Positions 50,449 through 57,852 of a stretch of DNA of 64,000 nt are shown piece after piece (position 1 is the stretch's first letter; each line of letters begins with the position of its first letter). Source of the DNA: Flavobacterium sp. 102 (GTDB taxonomy: Bacteria; Bacteroidota; Bacteroidia; Flavobacteriales; Flavobacteriaceae); assembly GCF_003634615.1 (NCBI RefSeq), contig NZ_RBKX01000001.1:1-64000 (forward strand). The letters run 5' to 3'. A program made the translations under genes and the position numbers. Under the pieces are notes generated by a model, which made no database searches, was not told where the DNA came from, and saw nothing but the letters and a program-made list of their open reading frames with translations.

Positions 50449-51186
50449 TTAAAAAGGTGTTTTGTTAAAATTTATATTCATTCCATTGGCAGCTGCTATT
50501 ATGTTCTTTCCGGTCAATTCAAAAACTTCATCAACGAATTGCTTTTCGTGTGAATTTGTATCTGATAGGTGGATAAGAACGATGTTGTTTACAGCTGACA
50601 AGTCATTTGCTGACAACATATCCTTGCAGTTTTCAAGTGAAAAATGACTTTGGAGAATTCTATCTCTCAAGAATTCTTTTTCGCTGTCTGGACCGTATTT
50701 CCTATCGATGATTGCCTTTGAATAATTGGCCTCGATGATGATATTGTTTAGACCGTCAAAAGTGTATTTGCAGTAATAAGTATCAGTCAAGAAAAGCGTT
50801 CGGCCACAGTCTTTGTGTTCAATCAAAAAGCCCATGCATGGTACATCGTGTTTAACCTCGAAAGGCATCACTTTAAAGTTTCCGATGTGATGTGTTTTGG
50901 TTGCTCTGAGTTCCTTTGCTTTGTGGTTCACGAATGTGTTTGTGGCCACCAATGTTTCCATCGATGCAAAGGTTTCAATCCCCAAAGCCATTACGTCTTT
51001 AATCGATTTGGCGTGGTCTCCATGTGAATGAGAAACGATGCACCCGACGACTTTTGAGTAATCAAAATCCAAAGCTTGTTTGATTTCCTTGATGTTTACT
51101 CCGGCTTCGATTAGGAGTGCTTCATCCCCATTGCTTAGGATGTAAGCATTACCTATACTGCCGGTTGAAATTACCTTTAGTTTCAT
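50449..51186 (-). CDS. Metallo-beta-lactamase-fold hydrolase
   Basis: A 245-residue protein from MKLKVISTGSIGNAYILSNG. The metal motif is SHSHGDHAK (H-x-H-x-D-H), with TDTYYCKY and a later HLSDTN histidine. Overall similar to YycJ-like MBL proteins. It lies one base after recT, a pairing seen in phages without a recognisable RecE, so a nuclease role in making single strands is plausible. Upstream frame extension overlaps recT and is not used. Confidence 0.8.
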   Translation of the reverse strand: MKLKVISTGSIGNAYILSNGDEALLIEAGVNIKEIKQALDFDYSKVVGCIVSHSHGDHAKSIKDVMALGIETFASMETLVATNTFVNHKAKELRATKTHHIGNFKVMPFEVKHDVPCMGFLIEHKDCGRTLFLTDTYYCKYTFDGLNNIIIEANYSKAIIDRKYGPDSEKEFLRDRILQSHFSLENCKDMLSANDLSAVNNIVLIHLSDTNSHEKQFVDEVFELTGKNIIAAANGMNINFNKTPF

Positions 51187-51187
51187 T

Positions 51188-52090
51188 TTAGAATCCGGCT
51201 TCGGTTGGTTGTTCTTCAAAGTTGATTTCGGCAGTAGCGACCGGCGCTTCATCTGTGGTACTTGATGATGATGTTTGTACTTCTTCGTAGTTTGTATCTT
51301 CGGCACTTTCGAAGTTTAAAGGCTCTTTGTTGGCTTCGGTTTTTACTTCGTGAGCCACATTCTCGGCGGTTACATCAATTACTTTTTCATCCTCTAAAGG
51401 ATCATATAGAACCGAATCATCCGAGCTACTAATCAAAAGTTTACATGCTCTATTGATTACCGTTTTGCAAGCCATTTGGTCAGCAAAGTTTTTGTGTGCC
51501 GGAGAAGCTCCTCTGCTTCCACCTTGACCCCAAGCCATTTTGATTTGGTTGATGTTCATTACCTCAACATCGATTGTGCCATCGATTAACTCATAAACGG
51601 CGTAAGCTCCAACGATGTCATTGGTTCCGATGCTGTCTAAAGTCTGAGTGTGTTTGATTACTTTTCTTCTTCCGGTAACTGAATCCACTTCGAATTCAAA
51701 AACATCGCCTTTGAAAATTGCATTGGCTTTGATGTTTTTTAGTTTGCCGTAACGTTTAGCGATTGCGATATTTCCGGCATAGGAAATCGAGCACTCTACT
51801 TTTTCACCATAAGGAATGAAGTAACATTGCTTTTTGATTGGCGACACACCATAAACAACCATTTTCAATAACGCCTCGGCTACCGATGATTTGTCGCATT
51901 TGGCCAAGATGTTATTCTTTGGGTCTGACAATATGATGTAAGCCGATTTCAAGGCGTTTTCTGCGTTGTAATCCTTTGGAAGTGTCAACTCTCCCGATTT
52001 TTGGAAAGCGTCAATCTTAGCCAATACTTGTGCCGAAATATCGGCTTTTACTGTTGCTACTGCTGTAGCGTTTTCTTTTGTTGTACTCAT
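51188..52090 (-). CDS. recT: RecT-family single-strand annealing protein
   Basis: A 300-residue recombinase that coats ssDNA and pairs complementary strands. Family segments: LPKDYNAENALKSAYIILSD, KSSVAEALLKMVVYGVSPIK, QCYFIPYGEKVECSISYAGN, KNFADQMACKTVINRACKLL. The C-terminal 70 residues are acidic and disordered, ending EEQPTEAGF. ATG 52090 chosen (MSTTKEN) over an extension at 52111. Confidence 0.9.
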   Translation of the reverse strand: MSTTKENATAVATVKADISAQVLAKIDAFQKSGELTLPKDYNAENALKSAYIILSDPKNNILAKCDKSSVAEALLKMVVYGVSPIKKQCYFIPYGEKVECSISYAGNIAIAKRYGKLKNIKANAIFKGDVFEFEVDSVTGRRKVIKHTQTLDSIGTNDIVGAYAVYELIDGTIDVEVMNINQIKMAWGQGGSRGASPAHKNFADQMACKTVINRACKLLISSSDDSVLYDPLEDEKVIDVTAENVAHEVKTEANKEPLNFESAEDTNYEEVQTSSSSTTDEAPVATAEINFEEQPTEAGF

Positions 52091-52100
52091 TTTTCTAATT

Positions 52101-52322
52101 TTAAATTTCAATTGTTAACTGATTATCTTGACTTGGTAATTCATTGGCTTTACTGCATTTTATCTCAGGTATTTCAAAGCCGTATTTTTCCAATTCTTTG
52201 GCTGTATTTTGATTGTGTTGGCAATTGGCTGTACAATCAAAAGAGCCTATTTTAACTCCGATGTTTACCGGGCATTTCTGCGTAAGCATTCCATCGGAGT
52301 CTCTGATTACTTTGTAGGTCAT
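52101..52322 (-). CDS. Small Cys-rich protein
   Basis: A 73-residue product (MTYKVIRDSDGMLTQKCPVN) with four cysteines (CP, C-x3-C, C) that could bind zinc. Start overlaps the preceding stop by ATGA. Not recognised. Confidence 0.55.
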   Translation of the reverse strand: MTYKVIRDSDGMLTQKCPVNIGVKIGSFDCTANCQHNQNTAKELEKYGFEIPEIKCSKANELPSQDNQLTIEI

Positions 52323-52495
52323 ACATGTCCGTAGGCTAAATTTCTTAGTTCAGATGCCATATCAGAAAACTGTTCTCTTCCGTACGCAGGAGATTCGTTA
52401 TTTTGCTCTCTGATTAAGTTTTCAGCTTTCATACCTTCTATTTCGGCTTGCACTGCCAAAACAAGCGCAAGCCTTCTTACTTCTGAACCTTCCAT
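52319..52495 (-). CDS. Small helical protein, 58 residues
   Basis: MEGSEVRRLALVLAVQAEIE, then GMKAENLIREQNNESPAYGR, ending RNLAYGHV. Coupled on both sides (TAATG with the SbcC-like gene, ATGA with the next). Helical and charged. Below common length limits, but the two overlaps and codon pattern support it. Confidence 0.6.
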   Translation of the reverse strand: MEGSEVRRLALVLAVQAEIEGMKAENLIREQNNESPAYGREQFSDMASELRNLAYGHV

Positions 52496-54567
52496 TACGC
52501 AGACAATTCTTTAATTTGTTTTTCTGCTTTTCTCATTGAGTCAATATCGATATTCGATACACTCAACTGCTTGTGGAACTCAGACACTACCAATCTGATT
52601 AATTGGCTATCGGTATCGATTAGCGTGTGAACGCTTTCGGCATTGTCGATAAAAATCGGAGCGTTAACACCGTAGAACTCACAAAGCGTGTTGATGATAT
52701 CTAATCCGGCATTGATTTTGGATGCGGTGTTCACATCTGAGAAAGGAACTCCGTTAACCATAGCCTCACAAGTTTCACGTAATCCACCGTTGATTTGTTC
52801 ATCAAACATTTTGAAGTTCACGTATTTGAATTTGCTGTTGATGGCAGTTTCAAGTCGGTCGATTTTATCCTTGATAAATGCTTCGATTGTGAATTGGATT
52901 TTCTCTACATCAGCCACTTGTTGTGCAAGTTTTCGCTCTTCATCCTGCAACTCGATGATTCTTTTGTCAATGGCTTCAATTTGTACTTTGGTTAATAGTT
53001 TAGCTTTGATTTCATCAATCCAACGGTTAAGAGAATTTCTTTTCTCAACTAACTCAGTATTGTCAACTGTTGGGATTTCAACTAACAAACTTTTTAAAGT
53101 TTCTAATTGGTCTTTTCTGTCCTCATAAGTTGGATGCAGTTTTAAAAGGCTTTCGTAAACTTCTTGCTCTGATGGCAATGTTGAAGTAGAAGCAACGTTT
53201 AAACTTGCAATTTCGGCTTTGATTTTCTCAACTTCACTTTCGGCGATTTCAACTGCAGATGTGCCGTTAGTGATTCTTGTTTCCAATCCGACAAGCTCAG
53301 TTTCAAGATTTGCTTTCTCTGTTGATAAAGATTTCCCTTGAGCGGTGATGTTGGCTAACAAAGTGTTTTTGTTGGCTTTGAATGAAGCTTGCATTTCTGC
53401 TTTTTTGCTTTCCATCACCGAAGCATCAAAATCACGTTGGCAAGTTGGGCATTTGCAATCTCCATCAGCCAAAACAAGTTCTTTTACATTCTCATCATCC
53501 CATTCTTTACGCTTTGCTTCGATTCTTGATTTTAGCGAATCAATCTGCTGATAAATACCATCTCTTTTTTGCTCAAGTGTTGAAACTGTATTTTTATAAG
53601 TTGTAACTTCTTGCTCTTTTTCGGTAAGCGATTTGGTAAGTTTATCCAAAGCCGAAGTGTCAGGCGTAAGTCTTTCGTTGGCTTCTCTTCTGCATCCGCT
53701 TTCGATTGTTTGTATTTCAACCTCAACATTGTTGATGCTGATTTTTAAATCCTTTTGAGAATCCAATTTGCTTTGGAAAGCAGTATTTGCATCAGCCAAT
53801 TCAGCATCTACTTTCGCAAGTTGTTTTCCGTAGCCTTCCAATTCAATTTCAAGAACTCTAAAGTCTTGCGCTTCCGGTCTGCTTCTTTCAACTTCATCGA
53901 TACGCGTTGGAATAGCTTTCAAATCTTCTTTGGCTTTTTTAACGGATGCTTTGATTTGAGCATTATAATCATCCATCGTTTTACCTTGAGTAAGGTTGGC
54001 AATTAGCGATTCATAAGCAGAATTCCCTGATGCTAATTCAGCATCAGACAAACCACCGCCAACAATTGAAATCAAAACACTTCTTTGTTGTTTCCAATCG
54101 GTACTTGTGAAATAAGTTGGCGAAGTAATCATTTTGAAAACTTGCTCGTTAAGAACTTCATTCACTTTACGGTTGAAGTCAGTCAGAATCATTGGAACAT
54201 CGTTCCAATATAAATCGGTAACATTACCGGCGAACTCTGATTCCAAAGAACCACGTTTCTTAACCCAATTCTCTTTTAGGATTCTTTTGATGGTAACAAC
54301 TTCACCATCGATTAAAAGCGTTGCTGATACTTCATGCTCAACTTTTGGAATTACTTTTCCAAATACATCAAGAGTTTTAACTTCAAAATCCTTACGGTCG
54401 TGAGAATCTTTACCAAACAGCAACCAAGTGAAAGCATCGGCTATCGTGGTTTTTCCGGTTCCATTAGCGCCGTAAATGTCTGTTTGATTGTCAAAATCGA
54501 CGTGTAGGGATTTGATGCCTTTGAAATTATTAAGAGTAATGCTCTTAATTGTGATAACTTTTTTCAT
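52495..54567 (-). CDS. SbcC/Rad50-like ATPase
   Basis: A 690-residue protein with Walker A GANGTGKTTIADAFTWLLFG near the N-terminus, two long coiled coils, and a central CKCPTCQRDF that matches the zinc hook of Rad50/SbcC (C-x2-C). The C-terminal lobe has NAPIFIDNAESVHTLIDTD in place of the usual Walker B (family D-E replaced by DNA). No SbcD-like nuclease gene was found beside it; the MBL protein may serve. Probable role: end processing for recombination. First gene of the recombination block. Confidence 0.8.
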   Translation of the reverse strand: MKKVITIKSITLNNFKGIKSLHVDFDNQTDIYGANGTGKTTIADAFTWLLFGKDSHDRKDFEVKTLDVFGKVIPKVEHEVSATLLIDGEVVTIKRILKENWVKKRGSLESEFAGNVTDLYWNDVPMILTDFNRKVNEVLNEQVFKMITSPTYFTSTDWKQQRSVLISIVGGGLSDAELASGNSAYESLIANLTQGKTMDDYNAQIKASVKKAKEDLKAIPTRIDEVERSRPEAQDFRVLEIELEGYGKQLAKVDAELADANTAFQSKLDSQKDLKISINNVEVEIQTIESGCRREANERLTPDTSALDKLTKSLTEKEQEVTTYKNTVSTLEQKRDGIYQQIDSLKSRIEAKRKEWDDENVKELVLADGDCKCPTCQRDFDASVMESKKAEMQASFKANKNTLLANITAQGKSLSTEKANLETELVGLETRITNGTSAVEIAESEVEKIKAEIASLNVASTSTLPSEQEVYESLLKLHPTYEDRKDQLETLKSLLVEIPTVDNTELVEKRNSLNRWIDEIKAKLLTKVQIEAIDKRIIELQDEERKLAQQVADVEKIQFTIEAFIKDKIDRLETAINSKFKYVNFKMFDEQINGGLRETCEAMVNGVPFSDVNTASKINAGLDIINTLCEFYGVNAPIFIDNAESVHTLIDTDSQLIRLVVSEFHKQLSVSNIDIDSMRKAEKQIKELSA

Positions 54568-54608
54568 AATTTTGTAGTGTTATAATTAAACTTGTTATTC
54601 AAGGTTTG

Positions 54609-54635
54609 CCCATCGCTTCAACGGTGGGTTTTTTT
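54609..54635 (+). terminator. Rightward hairpin terminator in leftward operon
   Basis: CCCATCG (54609-54615), loop CTTCAA, CGGTGGG (54622-54628), then T7. The T-run is on the plus side, against the direction of the genes around it. It may stop antisense or rightward transcription, or act weakly in both directions. Confidence 0.6.
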
Positions 54636-54891
54636 ATTCGTGATAGAATATTCTATCATCGTTTATCTGTTCTTCAACTTTATATTCTAACAGTGACATT
54701 AGCCAGAAAACAACTCCAACAACTAATGCTCCGGCGATAACCGATACACCAAGAATGATCGATATAATTTGGCAAGCGTTTGGAAACAATATGCAAAGCA
54801 TCACAACGATACCAACGAAAGAAATAATTGCTCCTAAAGAGATTAACAACAAGTAGTTGTCTGATTTTATAAGTTTGATTAGGTTTTTCAT
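54634..54891 (-). CDS. Small two-helix membrane protein
   Basis: An 85-residue product with two membrane segments (YLLLISLGAIISFVGIVVML and IISIILGVSVIAGALVVGVV) and a charged C-terminal tail EEQINDDRIFYHE. Not recognised. Early expression and membrane location would suit superinfection exclusion, but that is speculation. Confidence 0.6.
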   Translation of the reverse strand: MKNLIKLIKSDNYLLLISLGAIISFVGIVVMLCILFPNACQIISIILGVSVIAGALVVGVVFWLMSLLEYKVEEQINDDRIFYHE

Positions 54892-54892
54892 T

Positions 54893-55150
54893 TTAGCTAT
54901 TGATTAAGATTTCTAATTGTTTGCTTTCGTAAGAGGTGTTTGTATCGCTCGAATACAACGCATTGGCGATTCTTTGGTAAGCAGCACTCTTTACTTCGTT
55001 TGTTGTAACCTCAGCCCGAGTCATGCACTCATGAATGAAATTTGCAAACTGCTCGTAGGTTTCAACCTTATTGTAATCAGACTTTATCCAAATGAATATT
55101 GCCGGAAACGTTGGAAAGGAAACTGCTGGTTTTGTGAATTTTGATTTCAT
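54893..55150 (-). CDS. Unknown early protein
   Basis: An 85-residue product (FPTFPAIFIWIKSDYNKVET, NFIHECMTRAEVTTNEVKSA). Mixed alpha/beta, no known motif. Two bases from the neighbour. Confidence 0.55.
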   Translation of the reverse strand: MKSKFTKPAVSFPTFPAIFIWIKSDYNKVETYEQFANFIHECMTRAEVTTNEVKSAAYQRIANALYSSDTNTSYESKQLEILINS

Positions 55151-55152
55151 AA

Positions 55153-55386
55153 CTATGCGCTTTTGTCTTTGGTTAAACCTCCTATCAATCGTAACTTCAC
55201 GTTATCCGGAAGTACATCATCGCCCTTTCGGGAGCGCCCTGGACTATTCCCCAACATATCCAAGGCGCTAATTGCACCACTTTCGAGTTGTGCAGCTTCT
55301 CTTAATAACTGTCTCGCGCAAGCTTTTAATGTCTTGGCGCTGGCCAGCTGATTTTTATAGAATGATATTTGTTCTTTCTTGCTCAT
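55153..55386 (-). CDS. Unknown early protein
   Basis: A 77-residue, mostly helical product (SFYKNQLASAKTLKACARQL). One-base overlap with the Cro-like gene. Not recognised. Confidence 0.55.
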   Translation of the reverse strand: MSKKEQISFYKNQLASAKTLKACARQLLREAAQLESGAISALDMLGNSPGRSRKGDDVLPDNVKLRLIGGLTKDKSA

Positions 55387-55601
55387 TACTTTGCCATTTC
55401 GCCTTCAAAAATGTCTTCTTCTTTTAGTCCGGTACTTTTGTAATATTCAATCGCAGCCATTTTTGTTAAGTTGCTGTTTACCGAGTTTTTTTCTGCCAGT
55501 ATTTGAACATTTCGTTCAGAAACTCCCAAAGCCAAAGCTGTATTTAATCTGAAATTTTGGTCGTTCAGCAGTTTTTCTATAACTAATTGCGCTATCTTCA
55601 T
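55386..55601 (-). CDS. Cro-like regulator
   Basis: A 71-residue protein whose middle (RLNTALALGVSERNVQILAE) reads as a helix-turn-helix. It is the first leftward early gene, divergent from the repressor across the operator region, which is the place of Cro. A -7 TATATTTG (55642-55635) lies 33 bp before the start. Confidence 0.65.
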   Translation of the reverse strand: MKIAQLVIEKLLNDQNFRLNTALALGVSERNVQILAEKNSVNSNLTKMAAIEYYKSTGLKEEDIFEGEMAK

Positions 55602-55634
55602 ATTATTTTAAGTAAATTTGTTCGTAACTTTTTA

Positions 55635-55700
55635 CAAATATACAAACTGTTTGCAAACAAAAAAATAAAACGCAAACTATTTTAAAAACATTTTGCAAAT
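55635..55700. promoter_or_regulatory. Operator region of the lysis-lysogeny switch
   Basis: Leftward -7 TATATTTG at 55642-55635. Operators: perfect palindrome GTTTGCAAAC (55649-55658), a half site CGCAAAC (55671-55677) and TTTTGCAAAT (55691-55700). The spacing of about 20 bp puts them on one face of the helix. A rightward -7-like TAATTTTA (55700-55707), one base off consensus, could serve the repressor. Confidence 0.65.
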
Positions 55701-55730
55701 AATTTTAAACTGCTTGAGTGTATTGAGATT

Positions 55731-56405
55731 ATGTATAACAAAAAATTAATTGAAAAAGTAAATTCATTGGAATTTGATAACTCTGTTACTCAAATAGCTA
55801 ATGATTTGAAATATTCCAAAGGAACTGTTAGTAGTTATTTGAATGGAAAAATTAAAGCAAGCAAAAACTTTATTGAAGAGTTTGCAAACTTTTACAGGAT
55901 CGAGAAAGAAGAATTGATAGATGAAAAGCCACTTCCTGTACCATTGGATAGTGAAATAGTAAAATCAAAATCTGGTGATCAATCAAAAAAGCACTCAGGT
56001 ATGCTAGTTCCATTTTACGACATCGATTTTTCTGCTGGTGCTGACATTGCTACAGTTGATAATGTACAAGTGACTCCAGACTATTATATGGACGTTCCTG
56101 AGTTTTCAGGTTGTACAGCATTCAGAGCGTATTCCGACAGTATGGAGAGGCTAATTAAAAGCGGTAGCATACTATTTGGAACAAAAGTTGAGGAATGGCT
56201 TTTACACCTTGAATATGGTCAGATATATGGAATAATTTGTAGAGATGGCCGTAGGTATTTAAAATACATAAGAAAGAACCAGGAGAATCCAAAAGAATTG
56301 TTTTTGCTCAAAAGCGAAAATGAATCTTACGATGATTTTGATATTCCAAAAAACGCTATCAGATCAGTGTGGCTGATACATGGATGGCTTAATAAAAGAA
56401 CTTAA
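55731..56405 (+). CDS. CI-type repressor, HTH plus S24 peptidase domain
   Basis: A 224-residue repressor that would hold the prophage silent. N-terminal helix-turn-helix: VTQIANDLKYSKGTVSSYLN. C-terminal S24/LexA-like domain: FRAYSDSMERLIKSGSILFG holds the serine (SDSM), and RRYLKYIRK the catalytic lysine. A possible Ala-Gly cleavage bond is in DFSAGADIAT. Divergent from the Cro-like gene; the first rightward gene of the lysogeny set. Confidence 0.9.
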   Translation: MYNKKLIEKVNSLEFDNSVTQIANDLKYSKGTVSSYLNGKIKASKNFIEEFANFYRIEKEELIDEKPLPVPLDSEIVKSKSGDQSKKHSGMLVPFYDIDFSAGADIATVDNVQVTPDYYMDVPEFSGCTAFRAYSDSMERLIKSGSILFGTKVEEWLLHLEYGQIYGIICRDGRRYLKYIRKNQENPKELFLLKSENESYDDFDIPKNAIRSVWLIHGWLNKRT

Positions 56406-56416
56406 AAACAGAAGAC

Positions 56417-56962
56417 ATGAAAAAACTATTTTTATTATTGATATGCACTAGTGCATTTTCTCAGGACAAATTTGAATTGACACCAGAAAAATTTACAGAT
56501 TACGTTGTTTGTAACTTTGAAGGAAAAACAGAAATTGATTTGTATATAAAATCAATGCAATGGCTTGAGGTTACTTACAAGAATCCAAAGGAAGTTTTGA
56601 AGGGAAACATTGAAAATGATTACATCAGATTCACCGGTTCTAAAAGCAATCTATATTGTATAAACGCTCTTGGTCGTACTTGTTACGATGTTCGATACAC
56701 TATAGAACTTGTGTTCAAGGATGGAAAAATCAAGTTTGATGTAATTGATTTAGAATATTTAGCACCAAGTTCACAATACAGCGCCGGTGGATGGTCATCT
56801 TTACCATTAATGACAAATCCTGGTGCATTCTTTAAAAAGGGAGAATTAAAAAAGACCTATAAATATATTCCGGAAATAGCCGATCATTTAAATTCGTTAA
56901 AAAGTGATTTACAGACTTTCATAACAACAGATGCTGTGGCCAGCAAAAAAGAAGGTTGGTAA
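56417..56962 (+). CDS. Secreted DUF4468-like protein (lysogenic conversion candidate)
   Basis: A 181-residue protein with signal peptide MKKLFLLLICTSAFSQ. The mature part (FTDYVVCNFEGKTEIDLYIK, YTIELVFKDGKIKFDVIDLE) fits the DUF4468 TBP-like fold of Bacteroidota. Co-transcribed with the repressor (12-bp gap), so made in the lysogen. Exported to the periplasm; may change the host envelope. Function unknown. Confidence 0.75.
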   Translation: MKKLFLLLICTSAFSQDKFELTPEKFTDYVVCNFEGKTEIDLYIKSMQWLEVTYKNPKEVLKGNIENDYIRFTGSKSNLYCINALGRTCYDVRYTIELVFKDGKIKFDVIDLEYLAPSSQYSAGGWSSLPLMTNPGAFFKKGELKKTYKYIPEIADHLNSLKSDLQTFITTDAVASKKEGW

Positions 56963-56963
56963 A

Positions 56964-57242
56964 ATGAATCAAACGGATATGATCATATTACACCTCATCG
57001 ATTTGTTGAAATTTAGCAAGCAAATCAAAACTCAAGGAGAATTTGCCAGACGAATTGAAATGAAGCAATCCACCATTACTAAAATTAATAATGGAACAGC
57101 GCATTTCACGGTAAAGCAGATTGAGATGATATGTAAAATATTTAATGTGAATGCTAATTGGATATTTGGGTTAGATAAACGTGTTTTCAACGACGAAAAT
57201 AGCATAGAAATTAAAGATTTCATGTCGCCTAAAGCCTCATAA
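56964..57242 (+). CDS. XRE-family helix-turn-helix protein
   Basis: A 92-residue protein from MNQTDMIILHLIDLL. HTH: QGEFARRIEMKQSTITKINN, then VKQIEMICKIFNVNANWIFG. It starts two bases after the previous stop. Second regulator in the lysogeny operon; it could control excision or a late gene. An upstream ATG at 56931 overlaps the secreted-protein gene and is not used. Confidence 0.8.
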   Translation: MNQTDMIILHLIDLLKFSKQIKTQGEFARRIEMKQSTITKINNGTAHFTVKQIEMICKIFNVNANWIFGLDKRVFNDENSIEIKDFMSPKAS

Positions 57243-57373
57243 AATAAGGCATTCACAGAGTTTCCTCACCGGTAAGGTAAAAAATGTATCAAAAATAAAA
57301 AAACACAATAATTTGAATTAAAAAAACGCCGTAAACACTGTAATTACATTGAAAAATTTGTTGGGTTGTATTT

Positions 57374-57390
57374 TTCATAACCCTGAGGTC
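57374..57390 (+). repeat. attR core
   Basis: TTCATAACCCTGAGGTC, identical to 3390-3406. It begins the displaced 3' half of the host tRNA-Met. Confidence 0.9.
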
Positions 57391-57415
57391 GGGAGTTCAA
57401 ATCTCCCTCTCGCTA
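57374..57415 (+). pseudogene. Displaced 3' half of host tRNA-Met
   Basis: From the anticodon loop on: variable loop AGGTC, T-arm GGGAG-TTCAAAT-CTCCC, acceptor strand TCTCGCT-A. A complete 3' half without a 5' half. This T-arm differs from the phage-supplied one at 3407-3423, so integration changed the tRNA's elbow sequence. Confidence 0.85.
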
Positions 57416-57423
57416 CAGAATTA

Positions 57424-57454
57424 AAAGGTTTGGAATTATCCAAGCCTTTTTTTG
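57424..57454 (+). terminator. Original tRNA-Met terminator
   Basis: AAAGGTTTGG (57424-57433), loop AATTAT, CCAAGCCTTT (57440-57449), long T-run. Now separated from the working tRNA by the prophage. Bases 57455-57800 hold AT-rich sequence in which I see no gene. Confidence 0.8.
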
Positions 57455-57800
57455 TTTCCCATTCTACAATCTTTCTAGACACCTTTTTCAAAAAAAACTT
57501 TGAAAACATGATTTCTAAACTCAATCACTAGTTTTTTTCGACTCAAAAACTTTTAGTTTCTATTTGAAGTACATGATTATAATGATAGAAAATTAGAAAA
57601 ATTTTAGCTTTTTCAAACCAACTTTACTTTTATTTCGTAATTCTGAAACAATCATTATACAATTATTGTATTGACCAGAATGATTATTAATAAACATACT
57701 TTAAAATATTATTTTGTAGTATAATATTTATTATTAATAGCTATTATATGCATTTCATCGATTTTTTTATACATTTAATCGGATTTTTAAAAAATTAAAA

Positions 57801-57808
57801 TAGCTTTG
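57801..57808 (+). promoter_or_regulatory. -7 element before giant surface protein
   Basis: TAGCTTTG matches TAnnTTTG, 44 bp before the ATG at 57853. No clear TTG at the -33 distance. Confidence 0.4.
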
Positions 57809-57852
57809 AACTGTCAAAAAAAAACAAAATAATCCATAATCGACCCAACGTT

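Larger units (their letters stand above)
3390..57390. mobile_element. Integrated siphovirus prophage, about 54 kb
   Basis: It is bounded by identical 17-bp cores TTCATAACCCTGAGGTC at 3390-3406 and 57374-57390. Contents in order: integrase, hicAB, lysis, tail, head and packaging genes (leftward), RNA cluster, methylation, replication and recombination genes (leftward), Cro/CI switch, lysogeny genes. All expected structural modules are present and intact. The integrase is frameshifted as read here, so whether the element can excise depends on whether those indels are real. Confidence 0.93.
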
